From the NCBI GenBank assembly GCA_964528605.1, contig CAZGSV010000010.1, positions 1 through 60,561 of the forward strand: a stretch of DNA of 60,561 bases, written 5' to 3'. This document shows positions 42,539 through 50,418 of the stretch, in pieces. The number at the start of each line of letters is the position of its first letter. Position 1 is the first letter of the stretch. The translations under genes and the position numbers were made by a program. Under the pieces are notes generated by a model, which saw nothing but the letters and a program-made list of their open reading frames with translations, searched no databases and was not told the DNA's origin. Source of the stretch: CAZGSV01 sp964528605 (lineage in GTDB: Bacteria > Armatimonadota > Zipacnadia > CAZGSV01).

Positions 42539-44257
42539 TCATACGCCCATGAGCACGACGCGGAGCAACCCGCCCACGAGGACAGACACTACCACCATCA
42601 ACGCCAGCGCCTTGGCGGTGTCGCGCAAACCGAGTTCCTTGATAAGCACGGCGAAGGTAGCGGCGCACGGAAGGTAGACGCTCAACACCGTCACCGCCAC
42701 GGTGAGTTGTGCGGGGGTCATTCCCAGCGGCAGCAGCATACCCACCGCCACGTACTTGCGCATTACGCCCATTAGGAGCGCCACCACCGCGCTGCCCGGC
42801 AGCCCCCACAAGCCCTCCACCACCGGCGCCGCTAGCCGCGCCAGCCGACGCATCGCTCCAGTGGCGTAGAGAACGTTCACCAGCGCCACGCCGCCCAACA
42901 TCCACGGCACCGCGTCCGCCACGTATGACTTGGTGCGCAGCCAGGTCTTGCGCCAGGTGGTGCGCCAGGCCGGCTTGCGGTAGCGAGGAATCTCCGCGAA
43001 CAACTCCGGGCTCTCGCCCGAGACTATCCGGTTCAGAAGGCTGCCCGCGCTCAGATACACCAGCGCCAGCGTCCCGTACACGATAGCCACGTAGCGCAGC
43101 CCGTAGCGGCCCAGCACTCCGAAGACGATGACGCTCTGCGCCAGGCAGGGCACCGCCATGGCGATCAGGGTGGCGGCGATGAAGCGCTGGCGGCGGGTCT
43201 CTAACACTCGCGTCGCCAGCACGCCGGGCACATTGCAGCCGAAGCCTAGGAGCACCGGCACTATGGCGTGGCCGTGCATGCCGAGGCCGTGAAAAACCGC
43301 GTCGGTGAGCGCCGCCAGCCGCGGTAGATACCCCGTGTCCTCCAGCAGGGAGAGCACCAAGTAGAACGCGACCACGTAGGGCAGCACCACTGCGAAGGGC
43401 GCGTAGAGACCGGTGGTGAGCAAGCCCATGGCCTGTAGAAAGTCCACTTTGCCGTGGGTGACGGCGCCGACGAGTAGGTCGCGCACCAGCCCCGGCCCCA
43501 GCGCCTTTGCGAGCCACATGACCAGCGGGCGATAGAGTTCGAACAGGGGATCCATCACCAAGCGCGTGAGACCCTCGCCGATGGCGCGCACGACGCCGAA
43601 CGCCGCTGCCAGTATCAGCAGCGCGGCGGGTATGCCGGTCAAGGGCTTCACGGTGGCGTCCTGGAAGCGGTCCCAAAGGGTGTGGTGGCGGTGCCGGACT
43701 TGCTGAACCTCCCGCACGATGCGGCCCACCTCGGCCCAGCGGTCGTCCTCCGACCGCGTGGCCGGCGCGGCGGCCGGAACAGGGGCCTGCGGAACACGTT
43801 TCACCAACTCGCTGATGCCTTCACCCGTCAGGGCCACCGTGGGTACTACCGGCACGCCGAGCAGCGCCTCGAGCCGAGCCGCGTCAATCTCGATGCCGAG
43901 GTGGTGTGCCTCGTCCCACATGTTGAGCGCCACCACGAGCGGCCCGCCTCGCTCCAGCAACTGGAGCGTGAGGTAGAGGTTGCGCTCGAGGTTGGTGGCG
44001 TCCACGACGCTGACCAGCGTGGCTTCTTGATCGAGCATTTCGACCGCGACCGCCTCCGCTGGGTTGCTGGGCTCCAGCGAGTAGGTGCCGGGCACGTCAA
44101 CGACCTCGGCCCGCTCCTCTCCCAGGAGCATCCTGCCGCTGGTGTAGTCCACGGTAGTGCCTGGGTAGTTGGAGGAAACCACCTCGGCGCCGGTCAGTCG
44201 GGTGAAGACCACGCTCTTGCCCACGTTGGGGTTGCCCACCAGGAGCACGCGCTTCAC
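42539..44257 (-). CDS. feoB: Ferrous iron transport protein B
   Basis: 572 residues, a compact FeoB. The N-terminal G-protein domain has G1 GNPNVGKS, the G2 region NYPGTTVDYTSG, G3 DVPGTYSL and a G4-like NMWDE. After the helical GDI region, two Gate modules form a membrane domain of about 8-10 helices (GFGCNVPGVLATRVLETRRQR; the second Gate VTVLSVYLPCAATFAVL). GTG start overlaps the feoA stop (GTGA). Takes up Fe2+ under reducing conditions. Convergent with the dCTP-deaminase-like gene, only 26 bp apart. Confidence 0.95.
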   Translation of the reverse strand: MKRVLLVGNPNVGKSVVFTRLTGAEVVSSNYPGTTVDYTSGRMLLGEERAEVVDVPGTYSLEPSNPAEAVAVEMLDQEATLVSVVDATNLERNLYLTLQLLERGGPLVVALNMWDEAHHLGIEIDAARLEALLGVPVVPTVALTGEGISELVKRVPQAPVPAAAPATRSEDDRWAEVGRIVREVQQVRHRHHTLWDRFQDATVKPLTGIPAALLILAAAFGVVRAIGEGLTRLVMDPLFELYRPLVMWLAKALGPGLVRDLLVGAVTHGKVDFLQAMGLLTTGLYAPFAVVLPYVVAFYLVLSLLEDTGYLPRLAALTDAVFHGLGMHGHAIVPVLLGFGCNVPGVLATRVLETRRQRFIAATLIAMAVPCLAQSVIVFGVLGRYGLRYVAIVYGTLALVYLSAGSLLNRIVSGESPELFAEIPRYRKPAWRTTWRKTWLRTKSYVADAVPWMLGGVALVNVLYATGAMRRLARLAAPVVEGLWGLPGSAVVALLMGVMRKYVAVGMLLPLGMTPAQLTVAVTVLSVYLPCAATFAVLIKELGLRDTAKALALMVVVSVLVGGLLRVVLMGV

Positions 44258-44484
44258 TCGGCCACCTCTACCAGCACGCGCGCCGCCATCCCTCTCCCGA
44301 GGGCGACTTGCGTCGCGCCCACGCGCACGACCATGGGTCCGTGCGGGAGGCTGGCGACCACCTCGGCCATCTTGCCTTCGGCTAGGCCGCGGGTGCGCAA
44401 GTGGTTCTGCAAGCCGCGGCCGCCCTCAAGCGCGACGATCGTTCCCCGCATGCCGCCTTTCATGTCGGCCAATCTCTTGGTCAT
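44254..44484 (-). CDS. feoA: FeoA family protein
   Basis: 76 residues from ATG 44484 with GGGGA upstream. SH3-like beta barrel of the FeoA type (LADMKGGMRGTIVALEGG, LRTRGLAEGKMAEV, LGRGMAARVLVE). Small cytoplasmic partner that modulates FeoB. Lies between the arsR-type regulator (16 bp upstream) and feoB (overlap), forming one operon. Confidence 0.92.
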   Translation of the reverse strand: MTKRLADMKGGMRGTIVALEGGRGLQNHLRTRGLAEGKMAEVVASLPHGPMVVRVGATQVALGRGMAARVLVEVAE

Positions 44485-44500
44485 CGTCGTTCCCCGTGCC

Positions 44501-44905
44501 TTATGCCGAAGCGCTGCCCTGAGCCGCGCCCCTTCCCACCGCTGCACGCCGCCGCGCGGGCCGCACGCCAAGGTGCTCTAGACCCTCCCCCAGCCAGTGC
44601 GTCAGGTGCGGGTCGTCCAGACGGTAGTAAATCAACTTGCCCTCCCGCCGCGGGCGCACCAGCCCCAAATGCCGGAGCAGGCGCAGTTGGTGCGACACGG
44701 TGGGCGCCGTGACGCCGAGCAATCTCGCCAGGTCGGAAACGCACAATTCCTCCGCGCCCAAGGCCAGCACCAGGCGGATGCGGGTAGGGTCCGCCAGCAT
44801 CTGGAAGGTGTGCCGCAGGCGTTCAATCAGTGCGGGCTTGTGGATGCCTCGGCGCGCGTGCGCGGCGTGCTGCGGGTCCACATACTCTTCGGTCGTTGGG
44901 CTCAT
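44501..44905 (-). CDS. ArsR/SmtB-family transcriptional regulator, probably controlling feoAB
   Basis: 134 residues. A winged helix (about 30-105) has the recognition region VTAPTVSHQLRLLRHLGLVR and the wing REGKLIYYRL. The helix-3 metal site of ArsR/SmtB (ELCVCDL) is present as ELCVSDLA with one Cys lost. The N-terminus is His-rich (QHAAHARRGIH) and could supply alternative metal ligands. First gene of arsR-feoA-feoB, which implies a metal-responsive repressor of iron uptake instead of Fur; this is inference. The C-terminal tail is Arg/Ala-rich and unstructured. Confidence 0.88.
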   Translation of the reverse strand: MSPTTEEYVDPQHAAHARRGIHKPALIERLRHTFQMLADPTRIRLVLALGAEELCVSDLARLLGVTAPTVSHQLRLLRHLGLVRPRREGKLIYYRLDDPHLTHWLGEGLEHLGVRPARRRAAVGRGAAQGSASA

Positions 44906-44936
44906 TTGGGTTCTCTCGCTCGTTTAGAAGATGGCG

Positions 44937-44968
44937 CAAGTGTTCAGGTGTTTGTCCTTTCCTGTCAA
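44937..44968 (-). promoter_or_regulatory. Candidate promoter and operator of the arsR-feoAB operon
   Basis: Minus strand: perfect TTGACA (44968-44963) followed by an imperfect inverted repeat CAAACACCTGAACACTTG (44954-44937), which would cover the -10 region. The -10 itself is poor (AACACT-like), consistent with a regulated promoter. Operator assignment is tentative. Confidence 0.35.
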
Positions 44969-45015
44969 CAAGGCCGGGTGGGCAGTAGTTTCCGAAAGGG
45001 GCGCGTAGCGAGGCC

Positions 45016-45135
45016 GCGGGCCGATTAAGAATCGGCCCCTACGGCTCGCGGCCCGCCTGCGGCGGGCACTGCCTACTGCGCACTGACCACTGACCACTGG
45101 CCACTCGCGTCCCACTGGCCGCTGCGCACTGTGGT
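45016..45135. repeat. REP hairpin plus degenerate C/T-A/G short-period repeat
   Basis: 45042-45016 (minus) is a 27-nt GTAGGGGC-headed element with a near-perfect GCCGATT/AATCGGC stem. It is followed at about 45066-45135 by a degenerate 6-8-nt repeat of the type CACTGACCACTGACCACTGG, CTGCC(T)ACTG. Similar runs occur at about 46553-46625 and 57115-57175. Confidence 0.65.
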
Positions 45136-45175
45136 GGACTGAGCGATGCGGTATACTGGCCTCGGGTGACGGCTG

Positions 45176-46492
45176 ATGCGCCGATGGCGGCGGTACCGTT
45201 GGGTTCCGGTCGGGTTGGCCCTCGTGGCCCTAGTGCTGTTCGCCAGGGACCGCATGACCTATCACCCTGAGCGGGTGAGGAACCGGGTGCAGGCGCCTCA
45301 CTACGCAGTGCCCAAGCACAACGGCTATGACCGCTATGTCGAGGCCGGCCGGCTGGCGAAGGAGGCTGAAACGCGGGAAGAGCAGAGGGGCGCTGACAGG
45401 TTCGCTCGGGTCATGGGCTTCACCAACGCTGGGCCGCCAAGTCCGGACGAACTGCGTGGCTATCTCGCCGCCTTCCAGCCGGCCTTCGCGGAGATGAGGA
45501 GGGGATTGAGCGAGGAGTCTGTCGTCACGCCCCGCGATCTGGCGCCCCGGTCGGGGTTCGAGGCGTACTCAGGGTTCCGGAGCCTGGCCAGAGCCATGAG
45601 ACTGGCGGTGACAGAGGCTTCGGCGCGGGGTGACTACGAGACGGCAACGCGGACGGCTCTCGAGGGGCTGCGGTTCTCGCAGGAGACCGCGCGAGGGGGG
45701 GACGCGCTCGACTCTCTGGTCTTGCGGGCCTGCAGTGCGCTGGTGTTCGCGGCGGTCCGCAAGGACCTCATCCCCCGCTGCACCGAGGCGCGCGTGTTAC
45801 GCGAACTGGCTTCCGGGCTGGCGGCCTTGGAGGCACGGCAACCGTCAATGGCTGACGCGCTTGCTCAGAGGTGTGCGGACGAGACACGCACACTGGAGGC
45901 CATTTTCGAGGACAGGCTTGTGGGCGAGGCGCTGGCGCGGTACTCGGAGAACTGGGTAGCCGCCAGGCGTGCATGGGGCAAGCAGCCAACGGCTCAAGAC
46001 TGGGGCTTGACGTTGTGGCAAGAGGCCTGCGTGCTCGCCATGTTCCTCAACCCGACTGGGGTTGTGCAGCGTATGCAGGACATGTACCGACCAGTCATCG
46101 AGCAATGCCGACGTCCTTACTACACTCGGTCGGGCGGCGGTTCGGGGCATGGGACCCCACGGGGGGTCTTGGGTGTTGGCCTTCGCCCGTACGCAAGCAG
46201 CGCGGAGACTCAGTTCCGCACGTTGGCCGACTGGCGCATCATCAGAACGATGGTCGCGCTTCGGCTCTACGAGCAGGAACATGGAGCCTACCCGGACACG
46301 CTGGAGCGCTTGGTGCCCGACTACCTGCCTGCGATTCCTGTGGACCCATTCGGAGGGGGCCTGCTCAAGTACCGGCGTCAGGCCACATCGTACGTCGTCT
46401 ACTCGCTAGGCCTCAATCTGAGAGACGATGGGGGAGGGAAGGGGAACTTCCCGGGAGATCCGAAGGCGGCGGACTACGCCTATTGGCCGTAG
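45176..46492 (+). CDS. Membrane-anchored protein with pseudopilin-like C-terminus
   Basis: 438 residues from ATG 45176. Short basic N-terminus and one anchor helix (about 9-24, WVPVGLALVALVLFA). A long helical domain (about 45-330) is followed by a C-terminal segment ALRLYEQEHGAYPDTLERLV, DYLPAIPVDPFGGGLLKYR. That pattern recalls the soluble end of type-II pseudopilins and a set of planctomycete/armatimonad-like membrane proteins. A TATACT (45152-45157) could be its -10. Function unknown. Confidence 0.72.
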   Translation: MRRWRRYRWVPVGLALVALVLFARDRMTYHPERVRNRVQAPHYAVPKHNGYDRYVEAGRLAKEAETREEQRGADRFARVMGFTNAGPPSPDELRGYLAAFQPAFAEMRRGLSEESVVTPRDLAPRSGFEAYSGFRSLARAMRLAVTEASARGDYETATRTALEGLRFSQETARGGDALDSLVLRACSALVFAAVRKDLIPRCTEARVLRELASGLAALEARQPSMADALAQRCADETRTLEAIFEDRLVGEALARYSENWVAARRAWGKQPTAQDWGLTLWQEACVLAMFLNPTGVVQRMQDMYRPVIEQCRRPYYTRSGGGSGHGTPRGVLGVGLRPYASSAETQFRTLADWRIIRTMVALRLYEQEHGAYPDTLERLVPDYLPAIPVDPFGGGLLKYRRQATSYVVYSLGLNLRDDGGGKGNFPGDPKAADYAYWP

Positions 46493-46552
46493 CGTGGCTG
46501 AGGCGTGGGATACCCGCTCCGCTCTTATTGCCCCCTGCTGCCGCCCGCCACC

Positions 46553-46625
46553 CCCCGTACGCTGTCTGCCGTCTACCGTATGCCGTCTGCTGCCTACCGC
46601 TTTGCCCACTGTCCACCGGCCACTC
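46553..46625. repeat. Degenerate short-period C/T-rich repeat
   Basis: Run of 6-8-nt units such as TGCCGTCTACCG and TGCTGCCTACCG between two convergent genes (stops at 46492 and 46637). No GTAG-headed hairpin is present here. Similar in style to the runs near 45100 and 57140. Confidence 0.55.
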
Positions 46626-46636
46626 GTGCGGCGACC

Positions 46637-47185
46637 CTAGCCCCGCGCCCTCCGCGCCCTTAGGCTGTAGACGCAGCCGCAGTAGTCCTGCCGGTAGAGG
46701 GCGAAGGCGCGGCTCAACTCCAGGCTGTGCTGGAAACCGCCGCGCTTCTTGAAGTCAGCCTCGAAGAAGAGAAGCCCGTGGCACTCGGCGATCTCGCGGC
46801 CGATGCGGTTGACCACCTCCGCTCTCTTCGTCGGGCCGACCGTCAGCGTGGTCGCGAAGTGAGCGAACCCCTCTCGGCAGGCGGCCTCTGCCGTGGCCTC
46901 GAGGCGCGTGCGAAAGCAGAGGGCGCAGCGCTCGCCACCCTCCGGCTCATCGGCCATTCCTTCTGTCAGTTGAAACCAGGCCTCGGGCTCGTAGGGGCCC
47001 TCGATAAGCGGCAGGCCGACCTCTTCGGCCCAGCGCCTCGCCTCGGCGACCCGGCGGCGGTACTCGTCCTCGGGATGGATGTTCGGATTGTAGAGGTAGC
47101 CGGTGAGTTGGAACTGCTCGCGCAGCACCTCGAACACGTGAGTGCCGCAGGGGCCGCAGCAGATGTGCAAGAGCAGCCGATCCAT
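46637..47185 (-). CDS. queH: Epoxyqueuosine reductase QueH
   Basis: About 182 residues from ATG 47185. Last step of queuosine synthesis in tRNA: reduces epoxyqueuosine to queuosine using a [4Fe-4S] cluster and an adjacent metal site. The family Cys pattern is complete: LLLHICCGPC at the N-terminus, RCALCFRTRLE mid-protein, and DYCGCVYSL at the end. YNPNIHPEDEYRRR is also typical. The non-homologous cobamide-dependent QueG is not needed. No other que gene is nearby. Confidence 0.93.
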   Translation of the reverse strand: MDRLLLHICCGPCGTHVFEVLREQFQLTGYLYNPNIHPEDEYRRRVAEARRWAEEVGLPLIEGPYEPEAWFQLTEGMADEPEGGERCALCFRTRLEATAEAACREGFAHFATTLTVGPTKRAEVVNRIGREIAECHGLLFFEADFKKRGGFQHSLELSRAFALYRQDYCGCVYSLRARRARG

Positions 47186-47612
47186 GCTGAGTCCACTGTA
47201 CCACGGGCGTCCGGGCGGCGCATCTGCGGCCGCCTGGTTCACCCGCCGCAGGAGGGCTGTCCCGCAGACAGTGGGTTGCTGTCCCTGGTTCCCGTGCCCC
47301 CCTGGCGTCTAGCCTCTGCAACAGCAAGTTGCGCGTGCCCGTTTTGCCGCCCCGCCTTGGCGGGGCGGCGCAGGGGCGCGATCTTACCTGGCCGCCTCAG
47401 GAGGCTCGCGCCCGCGGCCCCGCCGCTGGCGGGGTCGAGCGACCTTGGCCCCCCCGAGATTCGTAGTCTGTCCCCGAATTGCGTGAATTGCGGGGGTTGT
47501 GCGGCGGGAGAACGCTTGCTACGATTCCCGCATTCGGCCCGCGTCCGGGCCGAGTGGCGGCGGCGAGCCTCCCCACCGGCGCGCGCGAGGCCTCAGACCA
47601 GGGGTGATTGGA
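47186..47612. repeat. 427-bp divergent intergenic region with GC hairpins and a GGGACAGCAACC motif
   Basis: No gene is supported here. 47274-47285 reads GGTTGCTGTCCC, the same 12 nt found as both arms of an inverted repeat inside imuB (56337-56426). 47348-47369 is a strong hairpin (CCGCCCCGCC/GGCGGGGCGG). 47370-47395 is a decayed REP with a GCAGGGGC head. 47466-47480 (CTGTCCCCGAATTGC), read on the minus strand, contains TTCGGGGACAG, resembling the core of the RAYT-flanking repeats. A promoter for the PDZ gene was not evident. Confidence 0.55.
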
Positions 47613-49316
47613 GTGCGTGGTTTGTGGAAGTGGTGCTGTGGTGTGGTCTCTTTGCTCGCGGCGATCTCTCTCCTCCTAGCCCTGGCTCATTCTCCCGTGG
47701 CAGCGCAAGGAACGGGTGAAACCGCCCAAGCCGCTGGCATGGTCTTCGAGACCATGACCTCCGAAGACCTCGACGCGGTGCAGGAGCAGACGGGCTACCG
47801 CGTTGGCGTGTACGTGAAGGAGGTCACGCCCGGCTCCGCTGGTGCCGCCGCGGGCATCAAGCCCACCGACGTCATCACCATCGTCGGCGAAACCGGCGTG
47901 GACAGCGCGCCTGCCCTCGCGGCCGCCCTCAACGCGGCCTCCGGGACGGTCGAGGTAATGGCCTTCACCTCCTCCGACCAGGGCTACGTGCCCACGACCT
48001 ACTCGCTCACGCTGACCGGCGGTGCGGCCCCGACGCCCGGCCCAACCGCGCAGCCGACTCCCTCGGAACCGGTAGCCATCGGCTGGATATTGCAGCCTCT
48101 GGACAAGGAAGCCCTGGACAAGATTGAGGCGGCGACCAAGTACCGCGTGGGCGTCGCCGTCACGCAGGTCGCCTCTGGCTCGATTGCGGCCCAAGGCGGC
48201 ATCCAGCCTAACGACATTATCTGCGTAGTGGGCGGCACGCCGGTGAACACGCCCGAAGGGGTCGCCCAGGCCGTCGAGGGCAAGTCAGGTTCCGTGGTCG
48301 TCGCGGTGCTGCGCGCTGTGGACAACCAGTTCCAGTTGGTTAACTGCACGCTCGCGCTCTCCGGCGGCGGAGGCGCCGCACCCACTCCCGGGGCAGGGCC
48401 GACTCCGGTAGGCGGAGGCGCCGCCGGCGTGGGGCTCGACGCCATAGTCAGCGCCTACTTCGACATGCTGGACTTCACCCGCACCCAGGCCTGGGGCAGG
48501 CAGGTCAAGACCTCGGCCGGCGAGCGCGACCGCGTCGCCTCGCTGCTCTCCAACGAGTGGCCGCAGATTGACCCGCAGGCGCAATCCGTGCTCCAGCAGA
48601 TTCCGCAGGCCTGGGCCACCTTGCAGAAGAACTGGGCCTCGGCCGCCGAACAGAAGAAGGCCGAGCAGCGCGCATACTGGCAGAAGAGCCTGCTGCTGCC
48701 CAACCAACTCTTCCCCCCGCTGGACATGCCCCAGGAATTCCAGGGCGCCAACGGCACCGTGACGTTCTCCTATCCCGCCGGTTGGATACAGGCGCAGACC
48801 GAGAGCGAAGGCGCTCAGTACCTATTCCTCGGGCCGCCCGGAACGCAGACTACTTGGGATCAAGTGGTCAGCCCCGCGACCAGCCCCGCCGGGGCGTTCT
48901 TCGCCATTGCGCCCGCTGACGAGCAGATGAATGCCGTGCGCTCCTTGCAGGACGGCGCGCGCCTGATCGCGCAGCAGTACGTCATCCCCGGTTCGCCCGA
49001 CATGAAGGAGATCGGCGCGCTCAACGTCGGCGAGGGCGCCGCCATCGTCACTTACCTCGGGCACTATCCGGGACAGGAGGAGCAGCGGTTCTACTGGGTC
49101 GGCATCGCCAAGTACGGCACCGGCCACTTCTTCGCCGGTCGTCTCGGCGGTCCCGTCTCCCAAGCGGAGACGCTGCTCCCCGCCTTCGACAATATGATCG
49201 CGACCATGCAGTTGAACCCGCCCGAGAGCGCGGGTGGGGGTGGGGAGTACGGGGCGGCGATGGTGGACTACTACGCCAGCAAGTGCGGCAACATCGCCGT
49301 CAGCGGAGGCTGGTAG
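47613..49316 (+). CDS. Secreted protein with two PDZ domains
   Basis: 567 residues. GTG 47613 is chosen because AGGGG lies 8 nt upstream and a signal peptide follows (VVSLLAAISLLLALAHSPVA). PDZ 1 (about 55-125) has GVYVKEVTPGSAGAAAGIKP, and PDZ 2 (about 165-240) has GVAVTQVASGSIAAQGGIQP. They are joined by Thr/Pro linkers. The C-terminal part (about 265-567) contains a helical stretch and a beta-rich region (TFSYPAGWIQAQTESEGAQY). No protease site is visible, so it is probably a peptide-binding adaptor in the envelope. Confidence 0.8.
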   Translation: MRGLWKWCCGVVSLLAAISLLLALAHSPVAAQGTGETAQAAGMVFETMTSEDLDAVQEQTGYRVGVYVKEVTPGSAGAAAGIKPTDVITIVGETGVDSAPALAAALNAASGTVEVMAFTSSDQGYVPTTYSLTLTGGAAPTPGPTAQPTPSEPVAIGWILQPLDKEALDKIEAATKYRVGVAVTQVASGSIAAQGGIQPNDIICVVGGTPVNTPEGVAQAVEGKSGSVVVAVLRAVDNQFQLVNCTLALSGGGGAAPTPGAGPTPVGGGAAGVGLDAIVSAYFDMLDFTRTQAWGRQVKTSAGERDRVASLLSNEWPQIDPQAQSVLQQIPQAWATLQKNWASAAEQKKAEQRAYWQKSLLLPNQLFPPLDMPQEFQGANGTVTFSYPAGWIQAQTESEGAQYLFLGPPGTQTTWDQVVSPATSPAGAFFAIAPADEQMNAVRSLQDGARLIAQQYVIPGSPDMKEIGALNVGEGAAIVTYLGHYPGQEEQRFYWVGIAKYGTGHFFAGRLGGPVSQAETLLPAFDNMIATMQLNPPESAGGGGEYGAAMVDYYASKCGNIAVSGGW

Positions 49317-49372
49317 GGGGAGGAGGCCAGGCCACAGGGATCCCGTCTAGCGCGCTTGCCCACATCCGACCC

Positions 49373-49411
49373 CCAAGTACGCAAAAACAAACCTATCCCC
49401 AATTTGCATAT
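49373..49411 (-). repeat. Diverged fifth copy of the RAYT-flanking element
   Basis: Read on the minus strand this 39-nt stretch has exactly the length of element A at 33159. It shares GCA at the same place, GGGGA in the core and an identical 3' end TGCGTACTTGG. It lies 15 kb from the RAYT gene, upstream of the DUF6599 gene. Confidence 0.5.
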
Positions 49412-49412
49412 C

Positions 49413-49425
49413 GCACAAGTTGTGC
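49413..49425. promoter_or_regulatory. Perfect 13-nt palindrome upstream of the DUF6599 gene
   Basis: GCACAAGTTGTGC, a 6-1-6 palindrome in the only AT-rich stretch nearby, 36 bp before the start codon. A possible repressor operator; no regulator is assigned. Confidence 0.3.
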
Positions 49426-49461
49426 AAGAATAGATTAATCCCTTGGGAGTGGGGGTCGTCC

Positions 49462-50418
49462 TTGAAGCGCACGTTTCAGCCGCGAGCCGGCGTGGTCAAC
49501 ACGGCCCTGATAGTGGCGCTCGCCGGAGCCGCTTGTCTGGGCCAGTCTCCTGCTGTCGCAGCATTGGGGCCGCCGGAGTCGATGCTGCCCGAGGCGGCGG
49601 GCGACTGGTCGTTGGTGCGCACCATGGTGCACCGCGAGGCCCAAGAGATGTTCGACTACATGGACGGGGCGGCCGAGTTGTATCTGGCGTACAACTTTTG
49701 CGGGTTGCGGGTGGGCGAGTATGCCTCCTCCGGGGAGGAGCCGGAGATCATTGTGGAGTTGTACGAGTTCGGCGCGGGGCCGGAGGCTTGCGGGGTGCTA
49801 TTCGATGACATGCCAGGGCAGGAGGTCGGCATCGGGCAGGCCTCGAGCTACGCATATGGGCTTCTGAAGTTCTGGAAGGGCCGGTTTTTTGTGCGCGTCT
49901 TGGATTGGGTGGCTACGGGGGACTCCCAGGCGGCGGCGCTCGCCCTGGCGCGGGAGGTCGCCGGCAGGATCGAGGAGACCGGCAGCGAACCTGCGCTGCT
50001 GGCCGCCCTGCCGCATCGCCACCGCGCGCCTAACACCACCCACTACCTCCACACCAAGATGTGTCTGGACTGGCATTACTACTTGGGCGAGGAAAACCTA
50101 TTTGGCCTCAGCCGCGAGACCGAGGTGGCCACGGCCAGTTATCGCTTCGACGGGGAGAAGGCGGTCGTCGTTGTCGTTCGGTATCTCAGCGAGGGTGACT
50201 GTTGGGAGGCGTTCTGCAAGTTCGTGCAGGTCTATCTCGCGCAGTCGCCGGAGGGCGTGGGCCGAACGGTCGCCGTTCAGACCGGGGACGGCAAATGGGC
50301 AGGCGCGAGCAGGCTTGGGCCGTTTCTGCTTGCGGTCCTCGAGGCGCCGACGCAGACACATTGCAGGCGCCTGATTGGCACCGCCCGCGGACGAGCAAGG
50401 AGGCTGGAATCGCAATGA
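49462..50418 (+). CDS. DUF6599-family secreted protein
   Basis: About 318 residues from TTG 49462, with GGGAGTGGGGG upstream and a signal peptide after it (TALIVALAGAACLGQSPAVA). The conserved block MFDYMDGAAELYLAYNFCGL near residue 65 is the family hallmark. The rest is alpha/beta with several Cys. Biochemical role is unknown. Its stop overlaps the start of a Tat-exported DUF362 protein (ATGA), so the two act together. Confidence 0.78.
   Translation: MKRTFQPRAGVVNTALIVALAGAACLGQSPAVAALGPPESMLPEAAGDWSLVRTMVHREAQEMFDYMDGAAELYLAYNFCGLRVGEYASSGEEPEIIVELYEFGAGPEACGVLFDDMPGQEVGIGQASSYAYGLLKFWKGRFFVRVLDWVATGDSQAAALALAREVAGRIEETGSEPALLAALPHRHRAPNTTHYLHTKMCLDWHYYLGEENLFGLSRETEVATASYRFDGEKAVVVVVRYLSEGDCWEAFCKFVQVYLAQSPEGVGRTVAVQTGDGKWAGASRLGPFLLAVLEAPTQTHCRRLIGTARGRARRLESQ

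Noticed and set aside
41808..43676. Very long open frame on the minus strand across the metalloprotease end, the Dcd-like gene and feoB
   Set aside because: It is a composition effect of high-GC coding DNA: Arg/Pro/His-rich, no domain, and it overlaps well-supported genes on both strands.
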